From Citrus sinensis (taxonomy: Eukaryota > Streptophyta > Magnoliopsida > Sapindales > Rutaceae): 64,000 bases of DNA. Positions 12,198 through 25,286 of the stretch are shown in pieces; position 1 is the stretch's first letter, and each line of letters opens with the position of its first letter. The stretch spans positions 50,261,501 through 50,325,500 of the forward strand of contig NC_068558.1 in NCBI RefSeq assembly GCF_022201045.2. Reading direction: 5' to 3'. The notes under the pieces were generated by a model. It saw only the letters and a list, made by a program, of their open reading frames with translations, searched no databases and had not been told where the DNA came from. A program made the position numbers and the translations under genes.

Positions 12198-15100
12198 ATG
12201 CAAAGGTATCATCCTACCAGCTGCACTAGTGCAGTAAATAACAGTGCAATAAGTGGTACGTCAGCTAGGGATGCTACTCGAGCTGATTCTTCTTCATTGC
12301 CTGCGAACTTCTCTATAAATTCTCGGTAATGGTTATAGAAACTCTGCTAGTGCTGTTGATGGTCCACTCTCTCCCTAAACACATGTTAAGTTTTATCTAA
12401 AGAAACTGTGGCGTGTTCTGAAGATTTTCCAGCATGACAAAGTTGCAGTTAAGGGCTTGGGGTCATACCTTGAAGAGAGCTTTTCAATATTTTTTTTTAT
12501 TTTTCTGTTGGGTTATTGTTAAACTTTTTTAGTGAAAATAAACTGCTGTTATTCCCTTGTAACTTGGTGAATTGTTCTCATTTTTGCAGGAGGTCAACTC
12601 AGCTAACGCCATACAAGTTGAAGTGTGACAAAGAATCTCTGAATTCACGGTAATTTCTGCAGTATATTAGTTAATTGGGTTCTCTTTATGCAGCTATTTA
12701 ACTGAGTGTTTGAGGGATTGGAATTTAAGTATAATTCTAAGGTTACGTATAAACTTGTAGAAGTTGCTGCTTTTGGTATGTTTCTTCATAAGTATTTTAT
12801 TTGGTGTTCTGCTGGATGTTTTTTCTTATCCATGTTTCTATTTGTAATGATTCGATTATCAGACTTGGGCCGCCTGATTTTCACCCGCAGACTCCCAATT
12901 GCCCCGAGGAGACTCTCACGAGAGAATATGTGCAGAATGGATACAAGGAGACCGTCGAAGGACTTGAGGTACGATGTCATAATCATCTATGTTCATTACC
13001 TTTTTCAAGTGGTGGCATGCAGGTGTAGATGTCATTTGCTTATTGATCTGTTTAATTGTAAGATCATCTTTGTGAGAACACCTGTGCTAAGTTTTACCTC
13101 TTTTCCCAATATTTGTACTTGTTTTTAAGGAGAAAGCTTCTGTTGATATGTTCAGGATTCTTAAGATTTATCTTATTAAGAAATCACTGGATAATGGTAA
13201 TAAACATGCGCTCCAAATATATAGGTCCTTTGACATGATCGTGTAAGGATCACAGTCATCATTTTTCTGAATGAACATGTAATTTAGTCTGAATGAATAG
13301 TCCTCTGGTTTTCGTTATCGTGCCTATCCGTGTTTCCTTGCAAATATGTTAATGAGATGGGAAAATTTTTTGTCTCCTCTGGATGCTATAATTCTTAATT
13401 GTTCCTACATGCTGTGATCAGGAAGTCAGAGAGATATCACTGACTCAAGCTCAAACTTTTAATAAGCCTGTTGTACTGAAGTGCAGAGAGGTGAGTGATT
13501 GATACATGAATCTATGATGACCATTTAGATTCTGCAACTTTCTCCATGTTAGGATTTGACTAATGAAAATTTCTGGTGGTCTCGATGATGGTGTAAACTA
13601 ATTTGTTCCTTTTTACAGGCAATCAGAAAATGCCTCAGGGCAATTAATGAATCACGTGCCCAGAAGCGTAAGGTAATACATTGCATTCTTAAATACTTTT
13701 CATTTTCAGGAAATTTCTTTATCTGAAATTAATAAATCCAAATCTTTGGCCTACACGTGTTTTGCCTTTGAACTATTCTTGTTATGCGCCTAGGTGCATA
13801 AATACGTATAGAACACTATTAAGATCTAATTGCATCGTGGAAATTGAGAGTTGTACTTTTATGCTTGCTATGACAGGCTGGTCAAGTTTATGGCGTGCCT
13901 CTTTCTGATTCACTATTAACTAAGCCTGGTGTCTTTCCTGAACAAAGGCCATGTGGTGAAGAATTCAGGAAGAAATGGATTGAGGTATGAATCTATTATA
14001 TTCTTTCTTTATCCTTTTAATAACTTCTAATCTTTTTCCCAATTTTTTTCTTCATTTTAGGGTTTATCACAGCAGCATAAACGATTACGTTCTTTGGCCG
14101 ATCATGTTCCTCATGGGTATAGGAAAAGATCCCTGTTTGAAGTTCTTATCCGAAATAATGTCCCGTTGCTGAGAGCAACTTGGTTCATAAAAGTAACTTA
14201 TCTTAATCAGGTATGGAGGTTTGGATTATTATAGTGTTATCAAAGTAAATTTTTTTAAAAAATCATAGTAAACAGCAGGTTATGGTTGTATATTTTCAGG
14301 TTCGTCATGGTTCTGCAAATTCTTTATCTGGGGCACAGGACAAAATTCAGCTTTCTCGCACTGAGATCTGGACAAAAGATGTCATTGATTATTTACAACA
14401 CCTCCTGGATGAATTCTTTTCGAGAAATAATTCTCATTCTACTCAATACAGCAGAGATCGGTCCCCACAAACGCTTTATACCGGGTCCCCTCAGCAAAGG
14501 AGTGATCCAGCAGCAGTCATTAATAGCGAGGAGCCTTCCCTCCATTTCAAATGGTGGTATATGGTGCGGCTTGTCCAATGGCACCTTGCAGAAGGGCTCC
14601 TTCTTCCTTCTTACATCATCGAGTGGGTTCTAAATCAACTAAAGGTATATTTTCGTTGTGCTGTGCTCATCATTTCTTTTTTAGTGAAGATCTACTTTTT
14701 GCGTGTGGTACATTGCCTATGTTCTCTTTTAGTAACATAAATCTGTTGGTTTGTTGAATTTATGTTTCATTGCTTTGGTCTTGCTTGTGATGTATGTCAG
14801 GATAAAGAATTGCTCGAGATTTTGCAGCTGGTATTACCTATCATATATGGTGTTTTAGAAACTGTTGTTTCATCCCAAACATATGTACGCTCTCTAGTGG
14901 GGATAGCAACTCATTTTATTCGCGAACCTTCTCCGGGAGGATCCGATCTTGTAGATAATTCTCGGAGGGCATACACAATTTCTGCTCTGGCTGAGATGCT
15001 TCGATATTTGATACTGGCAGTACCTGATACATTTGTTGCTTTGGATTGTTTCCCTTTACCATCCTGTGTTGTATCTTTTGCTGCAAATGACGGGAATTTT

Positions 15101-18100
15101 GTGTCAAAGGCATCTGAAGATGTAGGAAAGATGAAGAATTACTCAACTGAGGCTATCTGTGTGTTTAGGGGGAAAGCGGTTGATGCACAATATCAATCCT
15201 TGTCCTTTGATAATGTTATTTCAGCCATTCAGAGACGTGCAGATAATCTTGCAAAGGATGCAAGCCCTGGCTATCCAGGTCACAGCGTGGCTAAAGCTGT
15301 GCAGGCCTTGGACAAAGCTCTTTTACAAGGAGATATTAGAGAGGCTTACAAACATCTCTTTGAAGATCTTTGTGATGCAGCTCTTGATGAAAGTTGGATT
15401 GCGGAAGTTAGTCCTTGCTTAAGATCATCTCTGAAGTGGATTGGAACTGTAAGCTTGTCGTCTGTTTGCTCAGTATTCTTTATTTGTGAATGGGCAACAT
15501 GTGATTTCCGGGATTTTCGAACTGTTCCGCCCCATGGCATGAAGTTCACAGGTAGAAAAGATTTCTCACAGATATATGTTGCTATTCGGCTTTTGAAGCA
15601 AAAGATAAGAGATTTGCACACTCCGCCTCGTCGCAAATCTGAGAGTACCCTTGGTATTATTGATAACCTTGCTAAGGGTTCCCGTCAACGGAATAATTAT
15701 GCTAATAGGAATTTTCAGGGAAATGGCTATGAAATCAAAAACAACGCCAATCGTTTAGATGGATTGAGAATAAATTCGTCTGACATATTTGAAACTCCGG
15801 GACCTTTGCATGATATCATAGTTTGCTGGATTGATCAACATGAGATTCACAAAAGAGAGGGTGTCAAGCGTGTGCAACATTTCATTATGGAACTTGTACG
15901 GGCAGGCATATTTTATCCTCAGGCATATGTGAGGCAGCTGATGGTTAGTGGAATTTTGGACATGAATGGTCTTGACCTGAACAGGAGGAGGAGACACCAT
16001 AGAATTTTAAAGGTGCTTCCAGGGCTGTTTCTTCGTGTTGCTTTGGAAGAAGCAAGGATTGCTGAAGGGTCTCAACTTTCAGAGGCCATACATGTTTACT
16101 CAAATGAGCGCCGCCTTGTCCTTCATGAGCTTCTTTTTGATCAATCTATCTATGTAAATGTAGCAGCTCAGAATCAAAAGCGTCACATGGCTGGCGGAAG
16201 AGATGGTGCTTCTCCTTCTTTAGCTGATCAGTGGAAAACCATCCAGCCAACTACTGGTATATCATCTGGTAGAAGTGGGAAAAGTGATGCTGACATTGAA
16301 GAACTGAAGGCCTCCATTGCAGTGATACTGCAGCTCCCAAGCTCCTCTGCTACATCTGCAGACTCAGGGTTGGATGAATCTCAAGGTAGTGTTAAGAGGT
16401 CTCTGGGGGCAGTAAGTAGTAAGATGGATCTTTCAGAAGGTACACCTGGGTGTGAAGATTGTAAACGGGTTAAGAGGCAAAAGTTATGCGAGGATAGAAG
16501 TTCAGTTCTGCAAATTTCTTCACCGATTCATTCTGATGATGAAGATTTGTGGTGGGTGAGAAAGGGACCTAAACCCTTAGAGTCTTACAAAGCTGATCCA
16601 CCACTTAAGTCAACCAAGCAGGTCTCTAGGGGTAGGCAAAAGACTGTCCGTAGAACTCAAAGTCTTGCTCAGTTAGCAGCTGCTAGGATTGAAGGTAGCC
16701 AGGGAGCATCAACAAGTCATGTATGTGATAACAAAGGAAGCTGCCCTCACCATAAAACTGGAGTGGAAGGAGAAACGCTTAAGTCAATGGATGGTGTCAG
16801 GACCGCCTGTTATGGAGATATTGTTTCGATAGGAAAGGCTTTAAAGAAACTCCGATATGTGGAGAAGAGGACAGTCACAGTTTGGTTGATATCTATAGCT
16901 AGGCAGCATATTGAAGAAGCTGAGAAGACTGCTGCCAAGGTTGGCCAATTTAATAGGTCTTTTGTTCCAGTTGAAGGTAGGATTTCTGGGCGCTGGAGGC
17001 TTAGTGAGGATGAGTTATCTGCTATACTATATTTCATGGATGTTTGTGATGATTTAGTTTCTGCTACCAAATTTCTTCTTTGGTTGCTGCCAAAGGTTCT
17101 AAATAGTCCTAGTTCAACAATTAATAGTGGTAGGAACATTCTGATGCTGTCAAGGAATGCTGAAAACCATGCATGCGGAGTGGGAGAGGCATTTTTGTTA
17201 TCGTCCCTACGAAGGTGCAGTTTACAGAATAGTTTCTTTCTAACGTGTGTTATTTGAATTTGACTTATCATGCCTTTTATGCTTTGCCTGCTATAGTTTG
17301 GTTGCTGCTGCATTGATGTCTGTTTGATTCTCTTTGTTGTCTATTTGAATTAAGTAGGCAATCCAATCCTTTAAGTCTCTTTTGCTCCAAATATATTGAT
17401 ATCTTTGTAGCGATTGCTGTTATATCACTCTTTTCATATGCTTTCATTATCATTGGGTTGATCTTAATCAGTTAATCTTTTTCCCAGTTCTCTTTTACCA
17501 GCAAGATGTGCTGGTAGACAGCTAGAATTATATTGCATCCAACATGCTTTTGTTTTAATCTAAACAAACAGTTGAGTATTTCGTATTTTTACTGTCCACA
17601 TTGTGCAGTAAGTACATCTGTTTTCCCAATTATTTGTTCTCGTTTATTTTAGAGTTAGTAATGAATGATTCCTTCTTCTTTCCTTGAGGGAGCTGTCTGT
17701 TTTACTGTCAAATTCAGCATCTATGATTTTTTCTGGTTCTGACTTTTTTTTTGTAAATAGCTTTGGTTCGTGGTGTGGCTTTCGTGTGTAGATGTTGGAT
17801 GAATGAATGAATTTAATGCTTTTCTTACATCGATGTCAAATTTTTTTCCAGGTATGAAAATATAATTATTGCAACAGATCTAATTCCCGAGGCCTTATCT
17901 GCTACAATGCATCGTGCTGCACAAGTTATGGCCTCCAATGGCAGAGTTTCAGGTTCAGCAGCCTATGGTTATGCCCGATATCTATTAAAGAAATACGGCA
18001 ATATGGCTAGTGTCATTGAATGGGAGAAGAATTTCAAGGCAACTTGTGACAAGAGACTTCTTTCTGAGCTTGAATCTGGAAGATCACTCGATGGAGAGTT

Positions 18101-21100
18101 GGGACTTCCACTTGGAGTTCCAGCAGGGATCGAGGATCCTGATGATTATTTGCGTCAAAAGATAAGTGGTGGTCAATTGTCCAGAGTGGGCTTGAGCATG
18201 AGAGATGTAGTGCATAGGCACATGGAGGAGGCCTTCCATTATTTTTATGATAAAGAGAGAAAGCTATTTGCAGCTGGTTCACCAAGAAATCCTGCTATAG
18301 ATAAATCAGACGATGAATCTCAGATTGCTCAACAAATAATTATTGGATTGATGGACTGCTTCAGGCAGACTGGTGGTGCTGCTCAAGAAGGGGATCCATC
18401 TTTGTTGTCATCTGCGGTTTCCGCCATTGTTGGAAATGTAATACCAACTATGGTGAAAATTCATGATTTTACAGCTGGCAGTAATTATCAAAATTATGCG
18501 TCTACCACAGGTTCCTTAAGCTTTGCCAGGCGCATTTTGCGTATATATATAACTTGCTTATGCTTGCTGAAGGAAGCACTTGGAGAGCGTCAGAGCCGGG
18601 TGTTTGAGATAGCTCTTGCAACAGAAGCTTCTTGTGCTCTTGCTCGAGTTTTTACTCCTGGAAAGGCTGCTCGGAGTCAGTTTCAGTCATCTCCTGAAGC
18701 CCATGATCCTAATGCAAATATGTCAAATGATATATTGAACAGCTCCTCAAAAGTAGCCTCTGGGAGAACTTCAAAAGTCACAGCTGCTATTTCTGCACTC
18801 GTTGTTGGTGCTGTTCTTCACGGCGTTACCAGCCTGGAAAGAATGGTTACTGTCTTTAGATTAAAGGAAGGACTGGATGTGATTCAGTTTGTGAGGAGTA
18901 CAAAATCCAATTCAAATGGAAGTGCCCGTTCAATTGGGACTTTTAAACTGGACAACTCAATTGAAGTTCACGTGCATTGGTTTAGGCTACTTGTTGGGAA
19001 CTGTAGAACTGTTTCTGATGGACTAGTTGTGGAATTCTTGGGCGAACCATCTATAGTAGCTCTTTCAAGAATGCAGCGAATGCTTCCTCTTAGCTTAGTC
19101 TTTCCACCTGCATATTTAATATTTGCCTTTGTTCTGTGGAGGCCATTCATTCTGAACAATAGCCTTGCAGTCCGTGAAGATATCCATCAAATGTATCAGT
19201 CTTTAACAATGGCCATCAATGATGCCATAAGACACCTGCCTTTCAGGGATGTATGTCTGAGAGACTGTCAGGGTTTCTACAATCTTGTGACTGCAGATTC
19301 CACTGATGCTGAGTTTGCAGCAATGCTGGAACTGAATGGTCTGGACTTGCAGTTGAAATCGATGGCATTTGTTCCTCTTCGTGCAAGGCTTTTTTTAAAT
19401 GCTATCATTGATTGTAAAATGCCATCCTCCCTTTTTAAACCAGAGGACTTTAATCGAGTTTCTGGACATACTGAATCCAAAAGTCATCGTGCAGAGAATG
19501 AAGCAAAGCTTTTGGATAAGCTTGTGCATGTACTGGATTCCCTGCAACCGGCAAAGTTTCATTGGCAGTGGGTTGAGCTCAGGCTTCTTTTGAACGAACA
19601 AGCCCTGATTGATAGACTGGAGAACCATGAAATGTCCTTAGCCGAAGCCATTCGTTCTTTATCACCTAGTCCTGAAAAAGCTGCTGCTTCTGAGAATGAG
19701 AACAATTTTATTGAGATTATCCTTACAAGGTTATTGGTCAGACCAGATGCTGCACCTCTGTTCTCAGAATTGGTCCATCTTTTTGGGAGGTCGCTAGAGG
19801 ATTCGATGTTGTTGCAGGCTAAGTGGTTCCTAGGTGGACATGATGTTCTCTTTGGACGGAAAACCATTAGACAGCGTCTTGTTAATATTGCTGAGAGTAA
19901 AGGCCTTTCAACTAAGGCCCAGTTTTGGAAGCCTTGGGGCTGGGTTAATTCTGGTTTTGGTCCTGGTTTAAACAGGGGAGATAAGAAGAAGCTGGAAGCT
20001 ACCTCTCTTGAAGAAGGAGAAGTGGTGGAAGAAGGCATTGACTCAAAACGACATGGGAAAGGGTCCAATCCATTATTTGATGCTGAAGGCACCAGCATCG
20101 GCCAGCAGCACGTGACTGAGAGGGCATTCATTGAGTTGGTTCTTCCATGCATAGATCAGAGCTCTGATGACTCACGCAATACCTTTGCAAATGATTTGAT
20201 CAAGCAGTTGAATAACATTGAGCAGCAGATTAGTGCTGTTACTCGTGGAGCAAATAAGCTGACAGGATCAGTTCCTTCTGGAATTGAAGTTCCTTCAAAT
20301 AAAGGCAGTAATCGCAAAAGTATAAGAGGTGGAAGCCCTGGATTGGCCAGACGACTAGCTGCTACAGCTGATCCTGCACCACCCTCCCCTGCTGCTTTGC
20401 GAGCATCTATGTCACTGCGTTTGCAGTTTCTTCTGAGATTGCTGCCTCTCATCTATACGGACGGGTAATTATATAATATTTGTCTAAACTTTAGCTATGG
20501 TTCTGTTTGGTTTTATTTTTAAATTTTGCTCTTGCAATGTCAGTTTTGTTTCACTTTTTTCCTTTACTATTATGTTGGTAGCAAATGTTGGCATTTAGCA
20601 AAAGCAATCATGTTTTCTTGCTGTTTTTCCCATCTGGTGCTTCCGTGTTTGGTTTCAATATTGGTTTCGTTGTCTGTGCTGCTTAGGGTACTTGGGGGAA
20701 CTGTAAAGAAAAGATTTGCTTTCAGTCCAACAAATAGTGTTTTTTTTGTGTGTGTGTTTGTCACCTGCCTGTTTCATTATAAAGGTACTTGCTTCTTGCA
20801 TCATTGTGAAAATTTTGAATTGCAAATTTATCCCAGTCATGTATATTGTTTCTCCACAATTGTGCTTCCTTGTAATCAGAGGGTAAACTTGAATATGATA
20901 CAATCTTTGATATTAAATAACACTCATCTTGTATTGGTTGCATATTTTAGTTGTGCTTCTTTTAAGTTGCAATAGTGGATGTAGAAATTTGCTAAGTTGT
21001 CCATGTGTTGAATTTTCCAGGGAGCCATCTGGCCGAAACATGAGGTACTTGCTTGCCTCTGTAATTCTCCGTCTACTTGGGAGTCGGGTTGTTCATGAGG

Positions 21101-22357
21101 ATGCAGACCTCTCCTTTTATCCCATGCAGAGCCCTCAGTCAAAGAGAGAGGTGGAGTCACTGCCTGAGGCTTCTTCTGTACCTTCCGCAGATTTTTCTGG
21201 GGAAAGTCTTTTTGATCGGTTATTGTTGGTCCTCTATGGCTTGTTGAGTAGTTGCCAGCCAAGTTGGTTGCGGCCAAAGCCGGCCTTCAAGTCTAGCAAC
21301 AACACATCGAAGGACTCTTCTGGGTTTGATCGTGAGATAGCAGAGAGTTTGCAGGTTTGTTCATCAATGGAATACTTTTCAAAACTATGTATATTATTCG
21401 CGATGATTTAACTCTTAACTTTATCGAATTAAATTTGGGATATTTATTCTCTTTAGTCTGTAGGTTTAGCTATCTTTTCATGGTTATTTTCTAAAATTTC
21501 TGTAAGGAAGTTTGACATGGTTAATAGTGTCCATCTTGACACTATTAACATGTATGATTTTTAGGAAAAACTTTTAGGTCTTAATTTTTTTTCCTTCAAT
21601 TTTACTTTTCATTGGACTATATAATATAAACATGTATGATTTTTAGGAAAAACTTTTAGAAGGTCTTAATTTTTTTCCTTTAATTTTACTTTTCATTGGA
21701 CTATATAATATAAATGGCATTGGGGGTTTAACTGCTCCCATCATGGACATGAAAATAAGCCTTTTTCTTCATCTCTGCACCTGACTCTTGAGATCTTGGT
21801 GTATATTCTCTCCTTTTACCTGAAATCTTCAGTCAATAAAGATAATTTGAAAATTCAGATAATAATTGACTCTTCTGATTCTGAAATTATGTCTGTGGGT
21901 GCAGAATGACTTAGATCACATGCAACTACCTGACACTGTTAGATGGCGTATCCAAGCTGCCATACCTATATTATTACCTTCTGTGCGATGCTCTCTCACT
22001 TGCCAGCCACCATCTGTCCCAGTGGCTGCACTTGCATCACTTCAACCTAGCATCTCAGTTTCTGGGGCATCCCCTGGAAATCTAAACCTACCTCAGAGAA
22101 ATCCAGTTCCTTTGGCACGATCCGCGACCAACACAGGGAAGTCCAAGCCAATTCCATTGCAGCAGGATAGTGATATGGAGATAGACCCATGGACACTCTT
22201 GGAAGATGGTGCAGGATCAGGCCCATCTTCGAGTAATACTGCAGCCATAGGCAGTGGTGACCAAGCTAATCTTCAAGCTGCCAGCTGGCTTAAAGGGGCC
22301 ATAAGGGTGAGGCGCACAGACCTCACATACATTGGTGCTGTGGATGATGATAGTTGA
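12198..22357 (+). CDS. MED12: Mediator kinase-module subunit MED12
   Basis: Twelve coding exons (12198-12325, 12590-12649, 12863-12968, 13422-13490, 13619-13672, 13877-13984, 14061-14210, 14300-14644, 14801-17214, 17852-20464, 21021-21354, 21905-22357) join in phase to 2277 aa, as expected for plant MED12 (over 2200 aa). The protein starts MQRYHPTSCTS. The Med12 signature region (roughly residues 110-225) includes FPEQRPCGEEFRKKWIEG, SLFEVLIRNNVPLLRATWF and IKVTYLNQ. Long helical stretches follow, with polar Ser/Lys-rich inserts (for example CEDCKRVKRQKLCEDRSS). Family knowledge: with MED13, CDK8 and cyclin C it forms the Mediator kinase module in the nucleus. Arabidopsis mutants (CRYPTIC PRECOCIOUS/CENTER CITY) affect flowering and embryo patterning. 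No internal stop or frameshift is seen. Confidence 0.96.
21548..21713 (+). repeat. 2 x 82-bp tandem duplication in MED12 intron
   Basis: Two copies beginning ACATGTATGATTTTTAGG start at 21548 and 21630 and both end near GGACTATATAATATAA. They differ by small indels. They lie in the last MED12 intron. Confidence 0.9.
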
Positions 22358-22959
22358 TTTTAGGTTTAACTTCATTTTTGATTTGATCTGGGGTGAGCCA
22401 CCCCCTCAATGGGTAAATCTGTGTTCTCTTTTGTTTTGTATAATTGGCTGCAAGACTTGATCTTGGGCTTGCCCTTGTGGTTTGGTGGTTAAGAGAGCTG
22501 TTGAGAGAGGCATTCTTTTCGAGGGAGGAGGGGGTTGGGGGGTTCTGGCAGACATGGGTCCATACTCCATGGGGAAGAAAATGTGAAGATGCGCTCACTG
22601 CCATATGGCCTGGTCTGGGACATGCTTGACTAACTAACCTTTTGTAACCCCCCATCTGGACCGTCCGGTTCAGAGGCTTGTTGTATATATAGAGACAATT
22701 GTTTCATTTTACCCATTGATCTGAGTAGAATATCTCTAGAATGATATATAGCCGTTTCATGCTCATCAATCTTGCTCTCATCTCTTTTCCCTCATAATAT
22801 AATAAAAGCTCATGCACATATTCTATAGCATGATGCATGCGTCTCTTATGTTATATATTCTTATTGTGCAAGCATTGTGCTTCTATTATTTGCACTGTAA
22901 AACACGGTTTAATTGTCTTTCACGTTTCTAGGAATCACTATTTTGTGGATGCATATGTA
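22358..22959 (+). other. MED12 3' UTR and downstream spacer
   Basis: Probable 3' UTR of MED12, with AATAAAA-like signals near 22800. The part at about 22445-22660 is G-rich and has a reading frame on each strand with no recognisable domain. Confidence 0.45.
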
Positions 22960-23127
22960 TTGCGCATTATTCTAGATTATTCCTTGTTAGAATGGAAAGA
23001 ATTAGGGGAAGAAGGGCCCGCCGGTAATGACTGGGAAGATCGAAAAATTGGACGAAGGGGTGATTTTTTGGTTAGACGCATGGAATTAGCTAAGCATTTT
23101 CTTCGAACAAACATAGAACCGGAGTGG
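22960..23127 (+). pseudogene. rpoC1: nuclear copy of chloroplast rpoC1 fragment (NUPT)
   Basis: About 168 bases translate to [20 protein letters not shown], then [20 protein letters not shown], then [16 protein letters not shown]. This is an internal piece of the plastid RNA polymerase beta' subunit RpoC1. The similarity stops abruptly after EPEW, where the chloroplast gene continues with MVL (from memory). The flanks are ordinary nuclear sequence, so this is plastid DNA inserted into the nucleus rather than a gene. The fragment has no stop codon and a few amino-acid differences from typical rpoC1. It sits downstream of MED12 and may be in its transcribed 3' region; a TTTCTAG acceptor-like site lies just upstream (22925-22931). 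Confidence 0.85.
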
Positions 23128-23902
23128 ATCAATGATGAAAGTAGACTGGTACCAACACTTGCTACTGTAAATTTTTTGGATGCCATTTCTTTTTAACTTG
23201 TCCTCTCGTAGTTCTTGATTTAATTCAATATAGTCGGCTATTTGTGATAGCTTGGCATCATGATCATTAACTATGAATATGATGCCGGGGGTGTGGCAGG
23301 TATCACTGGTTTTGTTGTGTGACCTGTAATGGTTTGAATTATGAAATATAGAATAGGAGACCTGAGGGGATTAAGTTAGGTTTTGGGTGAGGTAAAAATA
23401 TGGTCAAATTAGTAATGATATTTTAGGTTCAGCTGGTGCTGCTGTGATAAAAATTATGCTCGGTTTCTTTTAATTTGCAGTTGGGAAGCGCACGCTAGTT
23501 TCGACAATCTCTCGGCTTTGGAGTTGGAGTACGCATATAATGTCGGATAATTTTGCCACTCTTACTATTGTTTTACTGCTTGATAGCGAGCTTTTGTAGA
23601 AAAAAATAAGGAAGAAGGTTTTTGGATTTGGGTTAAAGAAGTCTACTTGCCTTGCATACATTAGTGTTTTCTAATTTGTACAGGACTTTTAAATTGAAAG
23701 TTTTGGGTATGATTTTAAATTAACGGAGCCCCACGGCCCACTGAGATTAAATCAACAACTGCAGCCGTCGGGACATGTTGGATTAAAAAAGAGTACGCAA
23801 AGCAGATTTGAGTTGTCAATGGCCGAGTGGGGCTTGGCTTACTTCACAAATATAACCTGTTCTTCCTCTGCGTCGTCGTCACATTCAGATATATTAAGCT
23901 TA
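23128..23902. other. intergenic, no gene seen
   Basis: No reading frame with recognisable content and no clear repeat. Confidence 0.4.
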
Positions 23903-24037
23903 ATCAAAATGAGATGCAAGCTTAATGTTTTTACATTTTCAGATTTCGTTCATCACAACTGTTACAAATTTACAATGACAAAAGGGGTTTGTTAATTCAT
24001 TTAATTTTAATACATTAAGCTTGCATCTCATTTTGAT
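23903..24037. repeat. perfect 25-bp inverted repeat with 85-bp loop
   Basis: The arm at 23903-23927 (ATCAAAATGAGATGCAAGCT then TAATG) is exactly the reverse complement of 24013-24037. Both contain AAGCTT. The 85-base loop is not repeated. It could be the remains of a small transposon or a hairpin-forming transcript. Confidence 0.85.
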
Positions 24038-24758
24038 TTTCTTAAATTAAGTTTAATTTAAAAATTGTTGCAATCTGAGTCTCAGGTGTGAGGGCTTATC
24101 ATGGTTTCCAATCAGGCTCTCCCTTAGTTACGTTAACTTATAGCATGTGAATTGGCTAGTTGACCGGTAAAAATATGCCACCTGTGCACCAAAATTCATA
24201 AATATTTATTTAAAATTTTAAATCAGGATTAGTTTATTAAAAAAAATTTCAAATAAGCATTTTCCATCAATAATCAACAACATTGATCAAAGTTAAAATC
24301 GACAACCAAAAAGGGAAAATTATAAATTTTATTAGTTTTTTGTCCTTCACAATCATTAGATCATTTTCTGTTCAATTTTTCCCAATTGCCCATCGCCTAA
24401 AACTAACCAATTCAGCCGGTTTCTCTCGTGTTACTACCTCCCCACAAATTGACAATCGTCCGTTGGATTAGATTTTAGTACATTTGAACGACCGAGATTC
24501 TCCGAAAATTTGTAACTTAGGAATTGCCTTTCAAAAAAAAAAAATTATTACTTACACATACACGCGTGTTCATGTCACATTCATGAGCTGAGCTAAACCG
24601 TATTCTATATTTCTATCTAAGACTTGGTTAAAGATTGAGTTTCAGGACCCAAGACCTGTTAAAAATCTGTTGGCCAAGCATAACAAGGTAAGGAACATGT
24701 TGCAACTGCTTAATCTCTCTTTTTTTTTTTATTTCTCCTTAAATCCTTTTAAATGTTA
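24038..24758. other. intergenic, no gene seen
   Basis: Short random reading frames only; no repeat recognised. Confidence 0.4.
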
Positions 24759-25286
24759 TGGTGCGTTTGCTTATGACATTGGAAAATCGAAATTTAAATA
24801 GGAATAATTGATGGTATTTACTTATCAAAATAAAAGTGATAATAAGAATGAAATATGCGGATCCACATGTTTTTGAAATGGAAACTTAATTTGAGTGATT
24901 CGGAATTAAATTCTCATTTCTTGAACTCCTTATTTTACTCTACTTAAATTTCATAATTTCATTTTTGTCCCAATAAAATATTAATATATTATTGTATTAT
25001 TGTTATTGTTATTATTCTTGTAATTATTATTAATGATGATGATAATTTTACCAATAATAACAACAGCAACAACCACAAATATTATAATAAATAATGACAA
25101 TAATCAACTTAGGTCACTTCAATTACTTATAAGAGTCCATTATGATTTTAAGACAAAGCAAACACATCAATGACAATATAGCTCATTTCAATTTCGATTG
25201 CTACAATTAAAAGTAAACAATTTATTATAATTTCAATCCTCATTCCGATTCCAACTTATTTCAATTACTTATTGGTGAACGCAATC
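24759..25286. mobile_element. Tourist-like MITE, copy A
   Basis: Left end TGGTGCGTTTGCTTATGA and the reverse complement of the right end (GATTGCGTTCACCAATAAG) are imperfect terminal inverted repeats. Target duplication TTA is at 24756-24758 and 25287-25289. Internal sub-terminal motifs (AATCGAAATT, ATTCCGATTCC) are related to those of the copy at 59882-61040. The centre is AT-rich and has no transposase. Confidence 0.65.

Noticed and set aside
19559-20152. 197-codon minus-strand frame
   Set aside because: Shadow of the MED12 coding exon on the opposite strand.
22323-22655. 110-codon minus-strand frame overlapping the MED12 3' end
   Set aside because: It overlaps the MED12 stop and 3' UTR, has no recognisable domain and no supporting splice structure.
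22445-22660. Possible SINE (TGGTTTGGTGGTTAAG resembling an A-box)
   Set aside because: No convincing B-box at the right distance, no poly-A tail and no target duplication.
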